Source of the DNA: Hwanghaeella sp.
GTDB lineage: Bacteria > Pseudomonadota > Alphaproteobacteria > UBA8366 > Aestuariispiraceae
Assembly (NCBI GenBank): GCA_028282025.1
Contig: JANQIT010000048.1
Coordinates: 1 to 32,552 of the forward strand
Direction: 5' to 3'
Length of the DNA: 32,552 bases
Positions within the stretch are counted from its first letter, which is position 1. Every line of letters starts with the position of its first letter. Of this stretch, positions 1-7,996 are shown in pieces. The translations under genes were made by a program, and so were the position numbers. The notes beneath the pieces are model-generated. The model saw only the letters and a program-made list of their open reading frames with translations. It was not told the origin of the DNA and did not search any database.

Positions 1-15
1 TCTCGGGTTGGGCAA

Positions 16-38
16 GGGTCCCAATGGGGCCCTTTTTT
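16..38 (+). terminator. Rho-independent terminator of a gene left of the window
   Basis: A 7-bp GC-rich stem (16-22 with 26-32, one G-U wobble) closes a three-base AAT loop and is followed directly by six T residues at 33-38. This is the textbook shape of an intrinsic terminator reading on the plus strand. No reading frame from base 1 continues convincingly through it, so it most likely ends a transcript whose gene lies outside the left edge. Confidence 0.7.
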
Positions 39-56
39 ATTGGTAGGTGGAGACGG

Positions 57-191
57 TGAACGGACCTGCCGTTCAGTCGGAAAGACGTTGTGAAACAACG
101 GCTTGGAAACCTGGGAACGCAGCAAAGCGAGCACCCGAAATCCGGCTCCCGAAACCAAACAAACGCCCCTCCCACGGGGCGTTCTTGGTTT
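57..191. other. Hairpin-rich intergenic stretch, possible structured RNA
   Basis: Three perfect stem-loops lie within 135 bases. The first pairs 57-63 with 69-75 (7 bp). The second pairs 86-91 with 95-100 (6 bp, GAA triloop). The third is composite: outer stem 152-158 with 185-191 (7 bp), inner stem 162-169 with 176-183 (8 bp), loop TCCCAC at 170-175. No plausible ORF covers the stretch. It could be a small RNA, a leader, or a dispersed intergenic repeat. The last hairpin has no U tract, so it is not a classical terminator. The strand and the identity of any RNA are unknown. Confidence 0.35.
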
Positions 192-477
192 GGCGATAGG
201 GGGGCAGGGTTGGCAAGGCGGGTCACAGATGAGTCTTATGGTTTAGCACCAAGGTAGCGCGTATTAGTCGCATCTATTAGGATAATACTCCTAGTACTTT
301 TACTTTTTCTTAAGAAACACCTAGGATTACAATAAACGGCTTTTGGAGAATTTTACCCAGGCTTGCTGTCGGCTTGGATTCTTTGGGGTTGTCGTTTCCA
401 AAGGCGACGTCTTGTTTGGGTACATATGTGGAAATCGTTGGTGTTGGGGGCGTTTTTAGGATCGCGAGGAGGCATTG
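192..477. other. AT-rich upstream region of the sensor kinase
   Basis: No credible gene lies here; the short ORFs on both strands look like chance frames. Bases 240-340 are clearly AT-richer than the surroundings and contain two symmetric elements: TAGGA-N6-TCCTA at 278-293 and the perfect 12-bp palindrome TTTCTTAAGAAA at 306-317. A TACAAT at 328-333 could be a -10 box, but no good -35 accompanies it. An AGGAGG ribosome-binding site at 467-472 closes the region and points to the TTG at 478 as the kinase start. The palindromes are operator candidates only. Confidence 0.4.
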
Positions 478-3400
478 TTGCTCTATCCAGCAGGAATTGC
501 ACGGATAGTATCGTTTGGGAATGTGTCTGTAACGAATGCGCTGGCTCAACTTACGGGGGTGGTTTTATGTTCGATCCTGGCCATCCTGTGTTGTTCCAAG
601 TCTGTTCTTGCTGAACCGTTCTTGATTTCAGAGGCGGATCGGGCCTGGTCGGCTACGGCACCGCCTGTCCGGGTCGGCATAGACCCGAATTATGCGCCCT
701 ACAGCTATATTGACCGGTCCGGAGCGTTCCGCGGTCTTTCCATCGACATTTTCAACGAGATTTCCCGGATTACCGGGTTGAAGTTCGAAATGGTACCGGG
801 GCTGACCTGGCCGGAGATTGTAACGGCAGCGCAGCAACGCTCCATCGATGTGGTGGCGACGATGGTCCAAACGGACGATCGTCTCCAGTATATGAACTTT
901 ACCGATATCTATATAGCGACGCCCCTCGCGGTGATGGGCCGTAAGGGCGACAATCGGATACTGAGCCAGAACGATCTTAATGGGCGTGTCGTCGCTCTTG
1001 TCGAACAGTATTCCTCCATGGAAAAGGTCCTGGCGGAAAACAGCGCGATTATTCCGAAGTTTGTTTCATCGCCCAGTGAAGGTCTAAAGGCCGTCGCATC
1101 TTCCGAAGCCGACGCCTATGTCGGGGTTCTGGGTGTCAGTACGCATCTTGCGCGGCAATTGGGGTTGGCGAACTTGCGCGTCTCCGCACGATATCCCGAC
1201 CCCGGAGCCGGACAGAGAATAGCGTCCCGCACGGACATGCCGGAACTCGGCCGCATTCTCCAAAGCGCCTTGAACGCCCTCGACCCTGTTTTTCTGTCAA
1301 ATGTATTTGAGAAATGGGTTCCTGTTTTCCGCGATCCCTTTTTGGAGCAACAGGTCATTCCGTTCGAGCTGACGGCCCTCGAGAAAGAGTGGCTTGCGGA
1401 GCAAGAAGAGATTTCCATTGGAACCATGAACGACTGGCCGCCCATGGATTTCGTCGATAATGACGGAAACCCGCGCGGCATAGGCGCCGACTTTATTCGC
1501 GCCCTGAACCGCCGGTTGGGCGGTAAGCTGAAGATAATCCCCGGACAATGGACTGAAATCTATGAGGACGCCCGCGAAGGCCGGTTAAATGCGATTGCCG
1601 GCATAACCCCGACTGAGGAGAGGGCGCAGCTTTTCGATTTTACATCCCCCTATGTCGTCATTCCGCATACGATCTTTGCCCATGAAGATGCGCCGTACAT
1701 CGCGGACGTTACCCAGCTGAAAGATAAAAGGATTGCGATAGAGCGTGGTTTCTTCATTGCCGATGCGCTTAGAACCAAGGGACTGGGGATCGAGGTCCTG
1801 GAATTGGAAAACACACGCGCCGCACTCGATACTTTAATTCGTGGGGAAGCCGACGCCTATGTCGGGAACAGAGCTGTTGCAATCCACACAATGCAGGAAG
1901 AACTCATTACGGGGCTTGTGGCGCACAGCAATTTCGACGAAACGAAGTCGACCAACGCCTTTGCGTCTGCGAAAGGCAGCGGGCCATTGGTCGCCATTCT
2001 TGAAAAAGCGCTGAACAGCCTGACGCTTCGTGAGCGTCGACTTATTTTCAGGGAGTGGGTCGCACCGGATACATTCGATGGAACGCCGTTCGTCCTGACG
2101 CCGACTGAAAAGGAATGGCTGGCGGAACATCCTGTGATCCGTGTCGCCGCGGATAGAGCGTGGCAACCGATTGAATTCGTGGGAACGCAAGGCGTCTTCG
2201 AAGGCGTCGCCATAGATATGCTCGACGTTTTGGAGAAGATGCTCGATGTCCGTTTCGAGTTCGACTACACGGCGTCTTGGGATGAAGCCGTGGAGAAAGT
2301 GAAGGTCCGCGAGTTGGACATGTTCTCCGCCGTAGCCATTACACCTTCCAGGCAGGAGTTTGTCGATTTCACCGCTCCATATGCGTCGCTGCCCACGGTC
2401 ATTTTTTCCCGCCGCTCCGATCCGGTCGGTCCGACAATCGAAGAACTGTCCAAAAAACGCGTTGCCGCGGTGCGTGGATATGCGGTTACGGAGTTCTTGA
2501 AAAATTCGCAACTGGACCTTGAGATCGTCAAGGTGGATGACGTTACGCAAGGTTTAAGACTTTTGTCTTCAAAACAGGTCGACGCCTATATCGGCAGCAT
2601 ACTTGTCACAGGGTATGTAATCCGAGAGTCCGGGCTTACCAATATCGTTGTATCCGGGCAGACGCCCTACGGGATAAATGTGTCGATGGCGGTACGCAAC
2701 GACTGGCCGGTTTTCACGAAGATCCTCCGACGCGCGCTTGCTCAGGTTTCAGATCAGCAACGCTCGGAAGTCCTGGCGCGCTGGCTCAGCACGGAATTCA
2801 AGGAGCCACCGAATTATCAACGCCTGTTGATGATCAGCGCAGCCATGACCGTCCTGTTCTTTCTTGCGGGCGTTTGGATTTGGATTCTTCGAAAGCGCGC
2901 CGTGTTCTTGGCCGAAGATTTACGGGAAACCAACCATGAGTTGAGGCGCGAGATGCAGGAAAGGATCGCCGCTGAAAACACAGCCTCTGTCGCCAGCAAG
3001 GCGAAATCCGAGTTTCTTGCAAATATCTCCCACGAATTCCGAACTCCCCTGAATGCGATTGTCGGGTACATTGAATTGATCCGGTGGCGATTGAGAACGA
3101 AAGAGCGCGATGAGAAACTTCAAAGTTACACGGAAAATCTGAATACAGCATCTGTGCAGTTGAAATCGCTGGTGGATGAGACACTCGACCTTGTGGTCAT
3201 TGAAGAAGAGTCCTTTACCCTCAACGAGACACGGTTTGCGGTTTCAACCCTGTTTTCCGAGGTCAAATCGCTTGTCGATCCGGCTGCGCAAAGCCGGGCC
3301 ATCACCATCGCCTGGCAAGAAGCTTCCGATATCGACCTGGTTGCCGACTGTGACCGGCTGCGCCAGGTCCTTATCAATATTGTGGATAACGCGATCAAAT

Positions 3401-3687
3401 ACAGCCACGAAGGCGGCCGTATCGCTGTTTCGGTCGATACAAGGCGATCAGGATCGCTTTCAATCCTCGTTGAGGATTCCGGCATCGGGATGAACCAAGC
3501 GACGCTTGATCGCGTTCTCCGTCCGTTTACCAGGGGGGACGACCCCTTTATCCGGTCTTCGAAAGGCGTTGGCTTGGGATTGGCGATCTGTGAGCGGCTT
3601 GTCCGGTTGCATGGAGGGCAGCTCAAGATCGAAAGTACCGACGGTCAGGGCACGCGGGTTATCATTACCCTGCCAAGGACAGAATAA
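478..3687 (+). CDS. Membrane sensor histidine kinase with three periplasmic solute-binding domains
   Basis: A two-component sensor predicted to bind small solutes in the periplasm and autophosphorylate in the cytoplasm. Residue numbers count from the alternative TTG at 475. A signal-peptide-like hydrophobic stretch ends near residue 46. Three tandem SBP_bac_3-type domains follow at about 65-290, 312-530 and 553-775. One transmembrane helix sits at about 785-804, then a short charged linker. HisKA carries the phospho-acceptor His853 in SHEFRTPLN, and HATPase_c shows the N box around Asn972, DSGIG at 1001-1005 and GVGLGLAI at 1031-1038. The protein ends there, with no receiver or HPt domain, and no response regulator is adjacent. 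The start chosen is TTG 478 because AGGAGG (467-472) is then 5 bases away; TTG 475 would leave only 2. The fold assignment is firm; the ligand is unknown. Confidence 0.9.
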   Translation: MLYPAGIARIVSFGNVSVTNALAQLTGVVLCSILAILCCSKSVLAEPFLISEADRAWSATAPPVRVGIDPNYAPYSYIDRSGAFRGLSIDIFNEISRITGLKFEMVPGLTWPEIVTAAQQRSIDVVATMVQTDDRLQYMNFTDIYIATPLAVMGRKGDNRILSQNDLNGRVVALVEQYSSMEKVLAENSAIIPKFVSSPSEGLKAVASSEADAYVGVLGVSTHLARQLGLANLRVSARYPDPGAGQRIASRTDMPELGRILQSALNALDPVFLSNVFEKWVPVFRDPFLEQQVIPFELTALEKEWLAEQEEISIGTMNDWPPMDFVDNDGNPRGIGADFIRALNRRLGGKLKIIPGQWTEIYEDAREGRLNAIAGITPTEERAQLFDFTSPYVVIPHTIFAHEDAPYIADVTQLKDKRIAIERGFFIADALRTKGLGIEVLELENTRAALDTLIRGEADAYVGNRAVAIHTMQEELITGLVAHSNFDETKSTNAFASAKGSGPLVAILEKALNSLTLRERRLIFREWVAPDTFDGTPFVLTPTEKEWLAEHPVIRVAADRAWQPIEFVGTQGVFEGVAIDMLDVLEKMLDVRFEFDYTASWDEAVEKVKVRELDMFSAVAITPSRQEFVDFTAPYASLPTVIFSRRSDPVGPTIEELSKKRVAAVRGYAVTEFLKNSQLDLEIVKVDDVTQGLRLLSSKQVDAYIGSILVTGYVIRESGLTNIVVSGQTPYGINVSMAVRNDWPVFTKILRRALAQVSDQQRSEVLARWLSTEFKEPPNYQRLLMISAAMTVLFFLAGVWIWILRKRAVFLAEDLRETNHELRREMQERIAAENTASVASKAKSEFLANISHEFRTPLNAIVGYIELIRWRLRTKERDEKLQSYTENLNTASVQLKSLVDETLDLVVIEEESFTLNETRFAVSTLFSEVKSLVDPAAQSRAITIAWQEASDIDLVADCDRLRQVLINIVDNAIKYSHEGGRIAVSVDTRRSGSLSILVEDSGIGMNQATLDRVLRPFTRGDDPFIRSSKGVGLGLAICERLVRLHGGQLKIESTDGQGTRVIITLPRTE

Positions 3688-3734
3688 AGTGGTTTGCGTT
3701 TATTCTGGATCAATTGGGGCCGCTTCATCGGCCC
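3681..3734. terminator. Inverted repeats between convergent genes, candidate bidirectional terminator
   Basis: Two perfect inverted repeats lie between the converging sensor kinase and TRAP genes. AGAATAAA/TTTATTCT (3681-3688 and 3699-3706) spans the kinase stop codon. GGGCCG-CTTCAT-CGGCCC occupies 3717-3734. The second is a compact GC stem but lacks a clear U tract on either strand, so terminator function is a suggestion based on shape and position. Confidence 0.35.
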
Positions 3735-3761
3735 GCTGGGAAAGAGGCGGGGCGTTGCAGC

Positions 3762-4760
3762 CTATTGGACGGCGGAAACCGCCCTGATCTTGTCCATGCC
3801 GCCGACCTTGGGGGCGTAGGATTCCCAAAACGGCTCCATGGCCTTTTGCCAGACCGCCCCGTCGACCTCTACCACCGTGGCGCCGTTCTCGACCGCCTTG
3901 GCAAGTGAGGCTTCCTGCTCCGCGGCGGCCAGGCCGTTGAAATAGGGAATAGAATCGGCGGCGGCGGCTTCGAAAACCTGCTTCTGCCGGTCTGTCAGGC
4001 TGTCCCAATAAGATTTGCTCATATACATCGCCCCCAGTGCATAGATATGGGCGGTCTTGCTGAAATAAGGGACGACTTCGAACAGCTTAAGGGCCTGGTA
4101 TCCGGACATCGTCATGTCCATGTAATCGACAACGCCGGTCTGGAGGGCGTTGTAGGCCTCTGTAATCGGCACCGGAGTGGGGTTGGCGCCCAGGGACTTC
4201 CACAGATCGATGTGCAGCGGGCTTTGCAGCACGCGCATTTTCTTGCCTGCGGCGTCGCCTGGCGTCCGGATCGGTTCCTTGGCGATCACATGGCGCGCGC
4301 CATAGGTGATGAAGCCGAAGACCTTGAAACCCTGATTAGCGTAGAGCGCCTTGAAGCCGTCTCCGATCTCGCCCGTCATAACCGCGTCGATATGGGCTTG
4401 ATCCCGGAACATGAAAGGCATGTCGAACAGGGCGCCTTCGGGAACCCATGTCGTCAGATTGGCGACCGTCGATAAAGCGCCGTGGATCGACCCCAGACGG
4501 ATGCCTTCCGTGGTTTCCTTCTCCCCGCCAAGCGCCCCGTCGGTAACGATGTTGAAGTCGAACTCGCCCGGCAGTTCCCGGTTCACGATTTCCGCGAAAC
4601 GTTTCCAGATCAGCGCCTGCGGCTTCTCCGGGCCATAGATCACCGCGATTGTGAATGGCTTTCCGTCGGCAAGCGCCGCCATGGAGGTAAGGCCGCTGAA
4701 CACCATGACCGCGATGCCGATACATGCCGCGCGCATCGTGTTTTTCAGAACCTGTGTCAT
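3762..4760 (-). CDS. TRAP transporter substrate-binding protein, DctP family
   Basis: Periplasmic receptor of a tripartite ATP-independent periplasmic transporter, which captures an organic acid or similar solute and delivers it to the permease encoded just upstream. The 332-residue product has a Lys/Arg-containing N-terminus and a hydrophobic signal peptide ending near ALADGK. It then shows DctP-family landmarks: ALGGEKETTEGIRLGSI, the KKMRV segment that usually contributes the carboxylate-binding arginine, the VDYMDM segment, and a C-terminal helical region. ATG 4760 is preferred over GTG 4793 because GGAG lies at 4767-4770, a normal distance from it; the longer form would add 11 residues before the signal peptide. 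It is the second gene of a minus-strand operon, 92 bases after the permease. The substrate cannot be told from sequence. Confidence 0.9.
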   Translation of the reverse strand: MTQVLKNTMRAACIGIAVMVFSGLTSMAALADGKPFTIAVIYGPEKPQALIWKRFAEIVNRELPGEFDFNIVTDGALGGEKETTEGIRLGSIHGALSTVANLTTWVPEGALFDMPFMFRDQAHIDAVMTGEIGDGFKALYANQGFKVFGFITYGARHVIAKEPIRTPGDAAGKKMRVLQSPLHIDLWKSLGANPTPVPITEAYNALQTGVVDYMDMTMSGYQALKLFEVVPYFSKTAHIYALGAMYMSKSYWDSLTDRQKQVFEAAAADSIPYFNGLAAAEQEASLAKAVENGATVVEVDGAVWQKAMEPFWESYAPKVGGMDKIRAVSAVQ

Positions 4761-4852
4761 TTCGCACTCCATTTTCTTGTTCTTTGCACTCACCCTAGCT
4801 GGCGTTAGTTCGGATTCGGGGGCCTGTCAGGTCCCTATTTTACCGACGGGCA

Positions 4853-6766
4853 TCAATCGAAGCCTGCAAGAAGCTGTCCGAGGCCGAGCGCGATGTCTGG
4901 AATGTAGGTGGTGAGCATAAGGGCGACAATGAGTGCACAGAGCAGTGGCGTCATCGCCTTGAAGGTTTCGTGAGCCGGGGTTCTTGATACTGCGCCAGTG
5001 ATGAAGACGAGCATCCCGACAGGCGGCGTCAATCCGCCCAGCATCAGGTTCATGACAATCACGATCCCGAAATGAACCGGATCTACGCCCAGTTCGACCA
5101 TCACCGGCATCAAAAGCGGGGTCAGGATCAGGACCGCTGCGCCGATATCCATGAACATTCCAAAGAACAGCATCAGAATATTGGCGATCAGCAGAACCAC
5201 CCATGGTTCCTGTGAAATCCGAGCGGCCAGCTCGATTACCGTTTGAGGGACCTGCTCGGTCGCCAGGATAAAGGTAAAGGGGGCGGCGGCTCCGATCAGC
5301 AGGCCAACCATGGCGGCGTCGACGGCCGCCGCCCTCAGCGTCTGCCATAATGTGACGCCGTCATAGGCGCGGTAGACGGCGAGCCCCAGGAAACCGGTAT
5401 AGACCACCGCCAGCACGCCGGCTTCCGTCGGGGTCACCACGCCGAACCGGATGCCGCCGATGATCAGAACGGCAAGCAGGAGTACCGGAAGGGCGCCGAC
5501 AAAGGCGCGCCATCGTTCGGCGCCGGTCGCGCGGGCGACCGCCGCACCGTACCCGTGACGCCGCGAAACCGCATAGATGCACAGCATCAGGCAGAGTCCC
5601 ATGAGAATCCCCGGCATGACGCCCGCAAGCCACAGGCTGCCGACCGATTGGTTGGAGACTGCTGCCAGGATCAGCAGGGCGACCGACGGCGGGATCACGT
5701 TGGGCAAGGTCGCGGACGCCGCGGTGACCGCGCAGGAAAAACCCGCCGTGTAACCGCGCTTCACCATCTGCGTCACCAGCAATTTCGCGCCAAGCGCTGC
5801 TTCCGAATAGCTTGAGCCGGAAATCCCGGCATAAAGACCGCTGGACAGCACATTGACTTGCGCGAAGCCGCCGCGGAAATGCCCCACCAGCGCGAAGGCG
5901 AAGTTCATAAGCCGGCTTGTCAGACCGCCGGCGTTCATCAGTGCGCCGGCGGCGATGAAAAGAGGAATAGCCAGAAGAAGAAACTTGCTCGACCCGTTCA
6001 CCATGTTCTGAACGACCGCCGCGGGCGGCAGGACGCCCCCGGCCTCGTTCGCCATGAAGGCGGAAAAGACCATCGCAAAGGCGACAGGCGTTCCAATCGC
6101 CATGGCGGCGATGAAACACAAGGCCATGATCCAACCGGGATCGAAGCCCCGCAAAGAGATCAAGGCCCCGTCGTTGAAGGCCCAATAGAGTGCGAAGGCG
6201 GCCAGTACCGCCAGCGGTGCGCGCCAGGGGGCGCGGTCTTCCTCGAAACCGCGGACCGCGAGATATGTCAGCCCCAGGATGCAACTTACCGGGATCGTCG
6301 CGAACTTGACCCAGACAGGTAGGTTCAGGACGTGGTTGGTGCCTCCCACGGCCTGAATCAGGAACGTGCCGCCGAAAAGGAGCATCACCGTACTCAGCGC
6401 CACGACGAGTTCGGCGACGAAGTGCGTAACCTCCTTCACGGGCCTTGGCAGCGGGTCCACCAGGAAAGAGATCGACATATGCATCCGGGAGCGGTGCGCC
6501 AGCGGAATGGCCAGAAAAATGACACAGATGAACAGCCACTGCGCCGCTTCCGAGGCCCAGGTCAGCGAGCTGTTAAATCCATAGCGCCCGATGACGTTGG
6601 CGAAGACGACCGCGATCAGCGCCAAGAGGGCGAGGGCGGCGATCCCGCCGACAATCTCGTCCATCCAACCGAGCGCCCGCTTCACCGCACGTTGAACGCC
6701 GGCGGCACGTCCGACGCCCTTCAAACGCGATGCGTCCGTGCGCCCGGATGTCGATGGATCATCCAC
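4853..6766 (-). CDS. TRAP transporter fused permease, DctQ-DctM type
   Basis: Inner-membrane component of a TRAP importer in which the small (DctQ, about residues 30-180) and large (DctM, about 205-637) subunits are one 637-residue chain. The N-terminal part has four hydrophobic segments with the DctQ-like NVIGRYGFNSSLTWASE region and AHRSRMHM. The C-terminal part has many membrane helices and DctM-family motifs such as SGSSYSEAALG, IPPSV and TPTEAG. Fused permeases are known in this family. Translation appears to start at GTG 6766; no strong ribosome-binding site is visible. The binding-protein gene follows in the same direction, so the two genes form a complete transporter. It is probably driven by a sodium gradient, as in characterised TRAP systems. 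Confidence 0.92.
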   Translation of the reverse strand: MDDPSTSGRTDASRLKGVGRAAGVQRAVKRALGWMDEIVGGIAALALLALIAVVFANVIGRYGFNSSLTWASEAAQWLFICVIFLAIPLAHRSRMHMSISFLVDPLPRPVKEVTHFVAELVVALSTVMLLFGGTFLIQAVGGTNHVLNLPVWVKFATIPVSCILGLTYLAVRGFEEDRAPWRAPLAVLAAFALYWAFNDGALISLRGFDPGWIMALCFIAAMAIGTPVAFAMVFSAFMANEAGGVLPPAAVVQNMVNGSSKFLLLAIPLFIAAGALMNAGGLTSRLMNFAFALVGHFRGGFAQVNVLSSGLYAGISGSSYSEAALGAKLLVTQMVKRGYTAGFSCAVTAASATLPNVIPPSVALLILAAVSNQSVGSLWLAGVMPGILMGLCLMLCIYAVSRRHGYGAAVARATGAERWRAFVGALPVLLLAVLIIGGIRFGVVTPTEAGVLAVVYTGFLGLAVYRAYDGVTLWQTLRAAAVDAAMVGLLIGAAAPFTFILATEQVPQTVIELAARISQEPWVVLLIANILMLFFGMFMDIGAAVLILTPLLMPVMVELGVDPVHFGIVIVMNLMLGGLTPPVGMLVFITGAVSRTPAHETFKAMTPLLCALIVALMLTTYIPDIALGLGQLLAGFD

Positions 6767-7090
6767 GGTCTCTCACCACTCCCTGTCCTCGGCTTCTTGC
6801 GGTGCACAGCAGCACGGAGGTTGGGTGTTGCGGGGTTAGCGGCCGACGGCAGTGCCATGGCTCTTTCCTGGATTCGCCGCTGATCGGACGCATCCGTCAA
6901 GCGTCCTTCTGTCAGGGGGACGGCTTTCCGATCAATTGTTCTGGATAATGGATAAGCGCGCCTGATGTCTACGAGACAGTTGACGCATTCCAGCTTCGCT
7001 GGTCAGTCGAAAATCTAACCAGGTTTGCGTTAACTCCTAACCTCTGAAACGCTCTCACCGTTCTGCCCGCTGAGAAGGCGGTGCGCCGCG
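6767..7090. other. Divergent intergenic region between TRAP operon and nucleotidyltransferase
   Basis: The 324 bases hold no convincing gene: the small plus-strand ORF at 6730-6948 overlaps the permease start and looks spurious. The region must carry promoters for both directions. TTGACG occurs on the plus strand at about 6980-6985 without a clear -10 partner. CCAGC-TTC-GCTGG forms a small perfect hairpin near 6990-7002. Nothing here is strong enough to call a specific promoter. Confidence 0.5.
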
Positions 7091-7957
7091 ATGTGGCCGG
7101 AAATGAAGACCGCCATTGACGTTGCTTCCGAAACACAATTCAAATGCAGTGCGAAGGTCGACTGCTGCAGTGCCGTTCATGGAGCCGAAATTCTGACGGA
7201 GCCCCGTATTCTATGCATTTCTCAAGCCCGGATGTCCTCTACGAGACTGCCGGGGAAGGTCATGGAACCGTTGGCCGGGCGGCCTTTGCTGCAATTTCAC
7301 CTGGAACGCCTTCAGAAGTGCCGTTTGATCGATACGCTTGTCGTCGCCACAACCCAGGAGAATGAAGACGACCGGATCGTCGAACTGTGCGATACTCTGG
7401 GCGTCGCGTCTTTCCGCGGTTCGCGTGACGATGTTCTCGGACGTTTCAGCGAGTGCCACGATCGGTTCGGTGGCGATGTCATCGTTCGCGTAACGTCTGA
7501 CTGTCCTTTGATCGACCCCGTTCTGAGCGACACAGTCATCGAATGGTTTTTGACAGGACCGGAGCAGCCGGATCTCGCCAATCTGGACTTAAGCCGGTTT
7601 CCGCGCGGCCTGGATACGGAGGTTTTCCGTTCAGAGGATCTGAAAACGGCGGCATCCTCCGCGACGGACCCTTTCGCGCGTGAACATGTCACCACGTATC
7701 TCTATTCCGATCCCGAAAGATACAAAGTCGCTCTTTTTACCAGCCCGATCTCCGCACCCTATCGTTGGTGTGTGGATGAGGCTGCGGACCTCGCCCTTGT
7801 CCGGGGAATCGTAGAGGGGGTGGGGAATGCCGAAATGGACTTCTCCTGGTTGGATTGTCTACGCTTTGTTGAAGCGAACCCAGCCCTGGCCGATATTAAC
7901 CGGCATGTGTCTCAAAAAACGGCTGGGGTAAAGACGCCTCGTACTGTGCCGACGTGA
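7091..7957 (+). CDS. SpsF-like cytidylyltransferase-family nucleotidyltransferase
   Basis: Belongs to the GT-A-fold nucleotidyltransferase family of SpsF (spore coat polysaccharide), related to CMP-KDO and CMP-nonulosonate synthetases. The nucleotide-binding signature QARMSSTRLPGKVM is at residues 45-58, and the metal/substrate-binding acidic motif VTSDCPLIDP lies around 134-143. The family usually begins a few residues before the QAR motif, so this 288-residue protein carries about 38 extra N-terminal residues. Only ATG 7091 and ATG 7103 are available in frame, so the extension may be real, or the true start may be a rarer codon. The gene is monocistronic here and converges on the epimerase gene. 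Activating a sugar for the glycan island is a reasonable role; the sugar is unknown. Confidence 0.82.
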   Translation: MWPEMKTAIDVASETQFKCSAKVDCCSAVHGAEILTEPRILCISQARMSSTRLPGKVMEPLAGRPLLQFHLERLQKCRLIDTLVVATTQENEDDRIVELCDTLGVASFRGSRDDVLGRFSECHDRFGGDVIVRVTSDCPLIDPVLSDTVIEWFLTGPEQPDLANLDLSRFPRGLDTEVFRSEDLKTAASSATDPFAREHVTTYLYSDPERYKVALFTSPISAPYRWCVDEAADLALVRGIVEGVGNAEMDFSWLDCLRFVEANPALADINRHVSQKTAGVKTPRTVPT

Positions 7958-7959
7958 GG

Positions 7960-7996
7960 TAGCGATCTCGCGGAGTTTATCTAGCGATTACGCGGA
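7960..7996. repeat. Short imperfect direct repeat between convergent genes
   Basis: TAGCGATCTCGCGGA (7960-7974) is repeated as TAGCGATTACGCGGA (7982-7996), 13 of 15 bases identical with a 22-base period. The second copy covers the stop codon of the minus-strand epimerase. No function is implied; it may be a duplication remnant or a protein-binding site. Confidence 0.35.

Noticed and set aside
310-549. 79-residue minus-strand ORF at the left end
   Set aside because: Overlaps the kinase start and AT-rich control region, with no motif or ribosome-binding site.
5361-6539. 392-residue minus-strand ORF inside the TRAP permease
   Set aside because: Arg/Gly-rich shadow in another frame of the permease gene, which has clear family motifs.
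7091-7957. Calling the SpsF-like protein PseF or a second NeuA
   Set aside because: Its QARMSSTRLPGKVM signature is of the SpsF/KdsB type, not the PARSGSKR type seen in the protein at 21181.
7960-7996. Attachment site or CRISPR-like repeat
   Set aside because: Only two imperfect 15-base copies, no further units and no integrase or cas gene.
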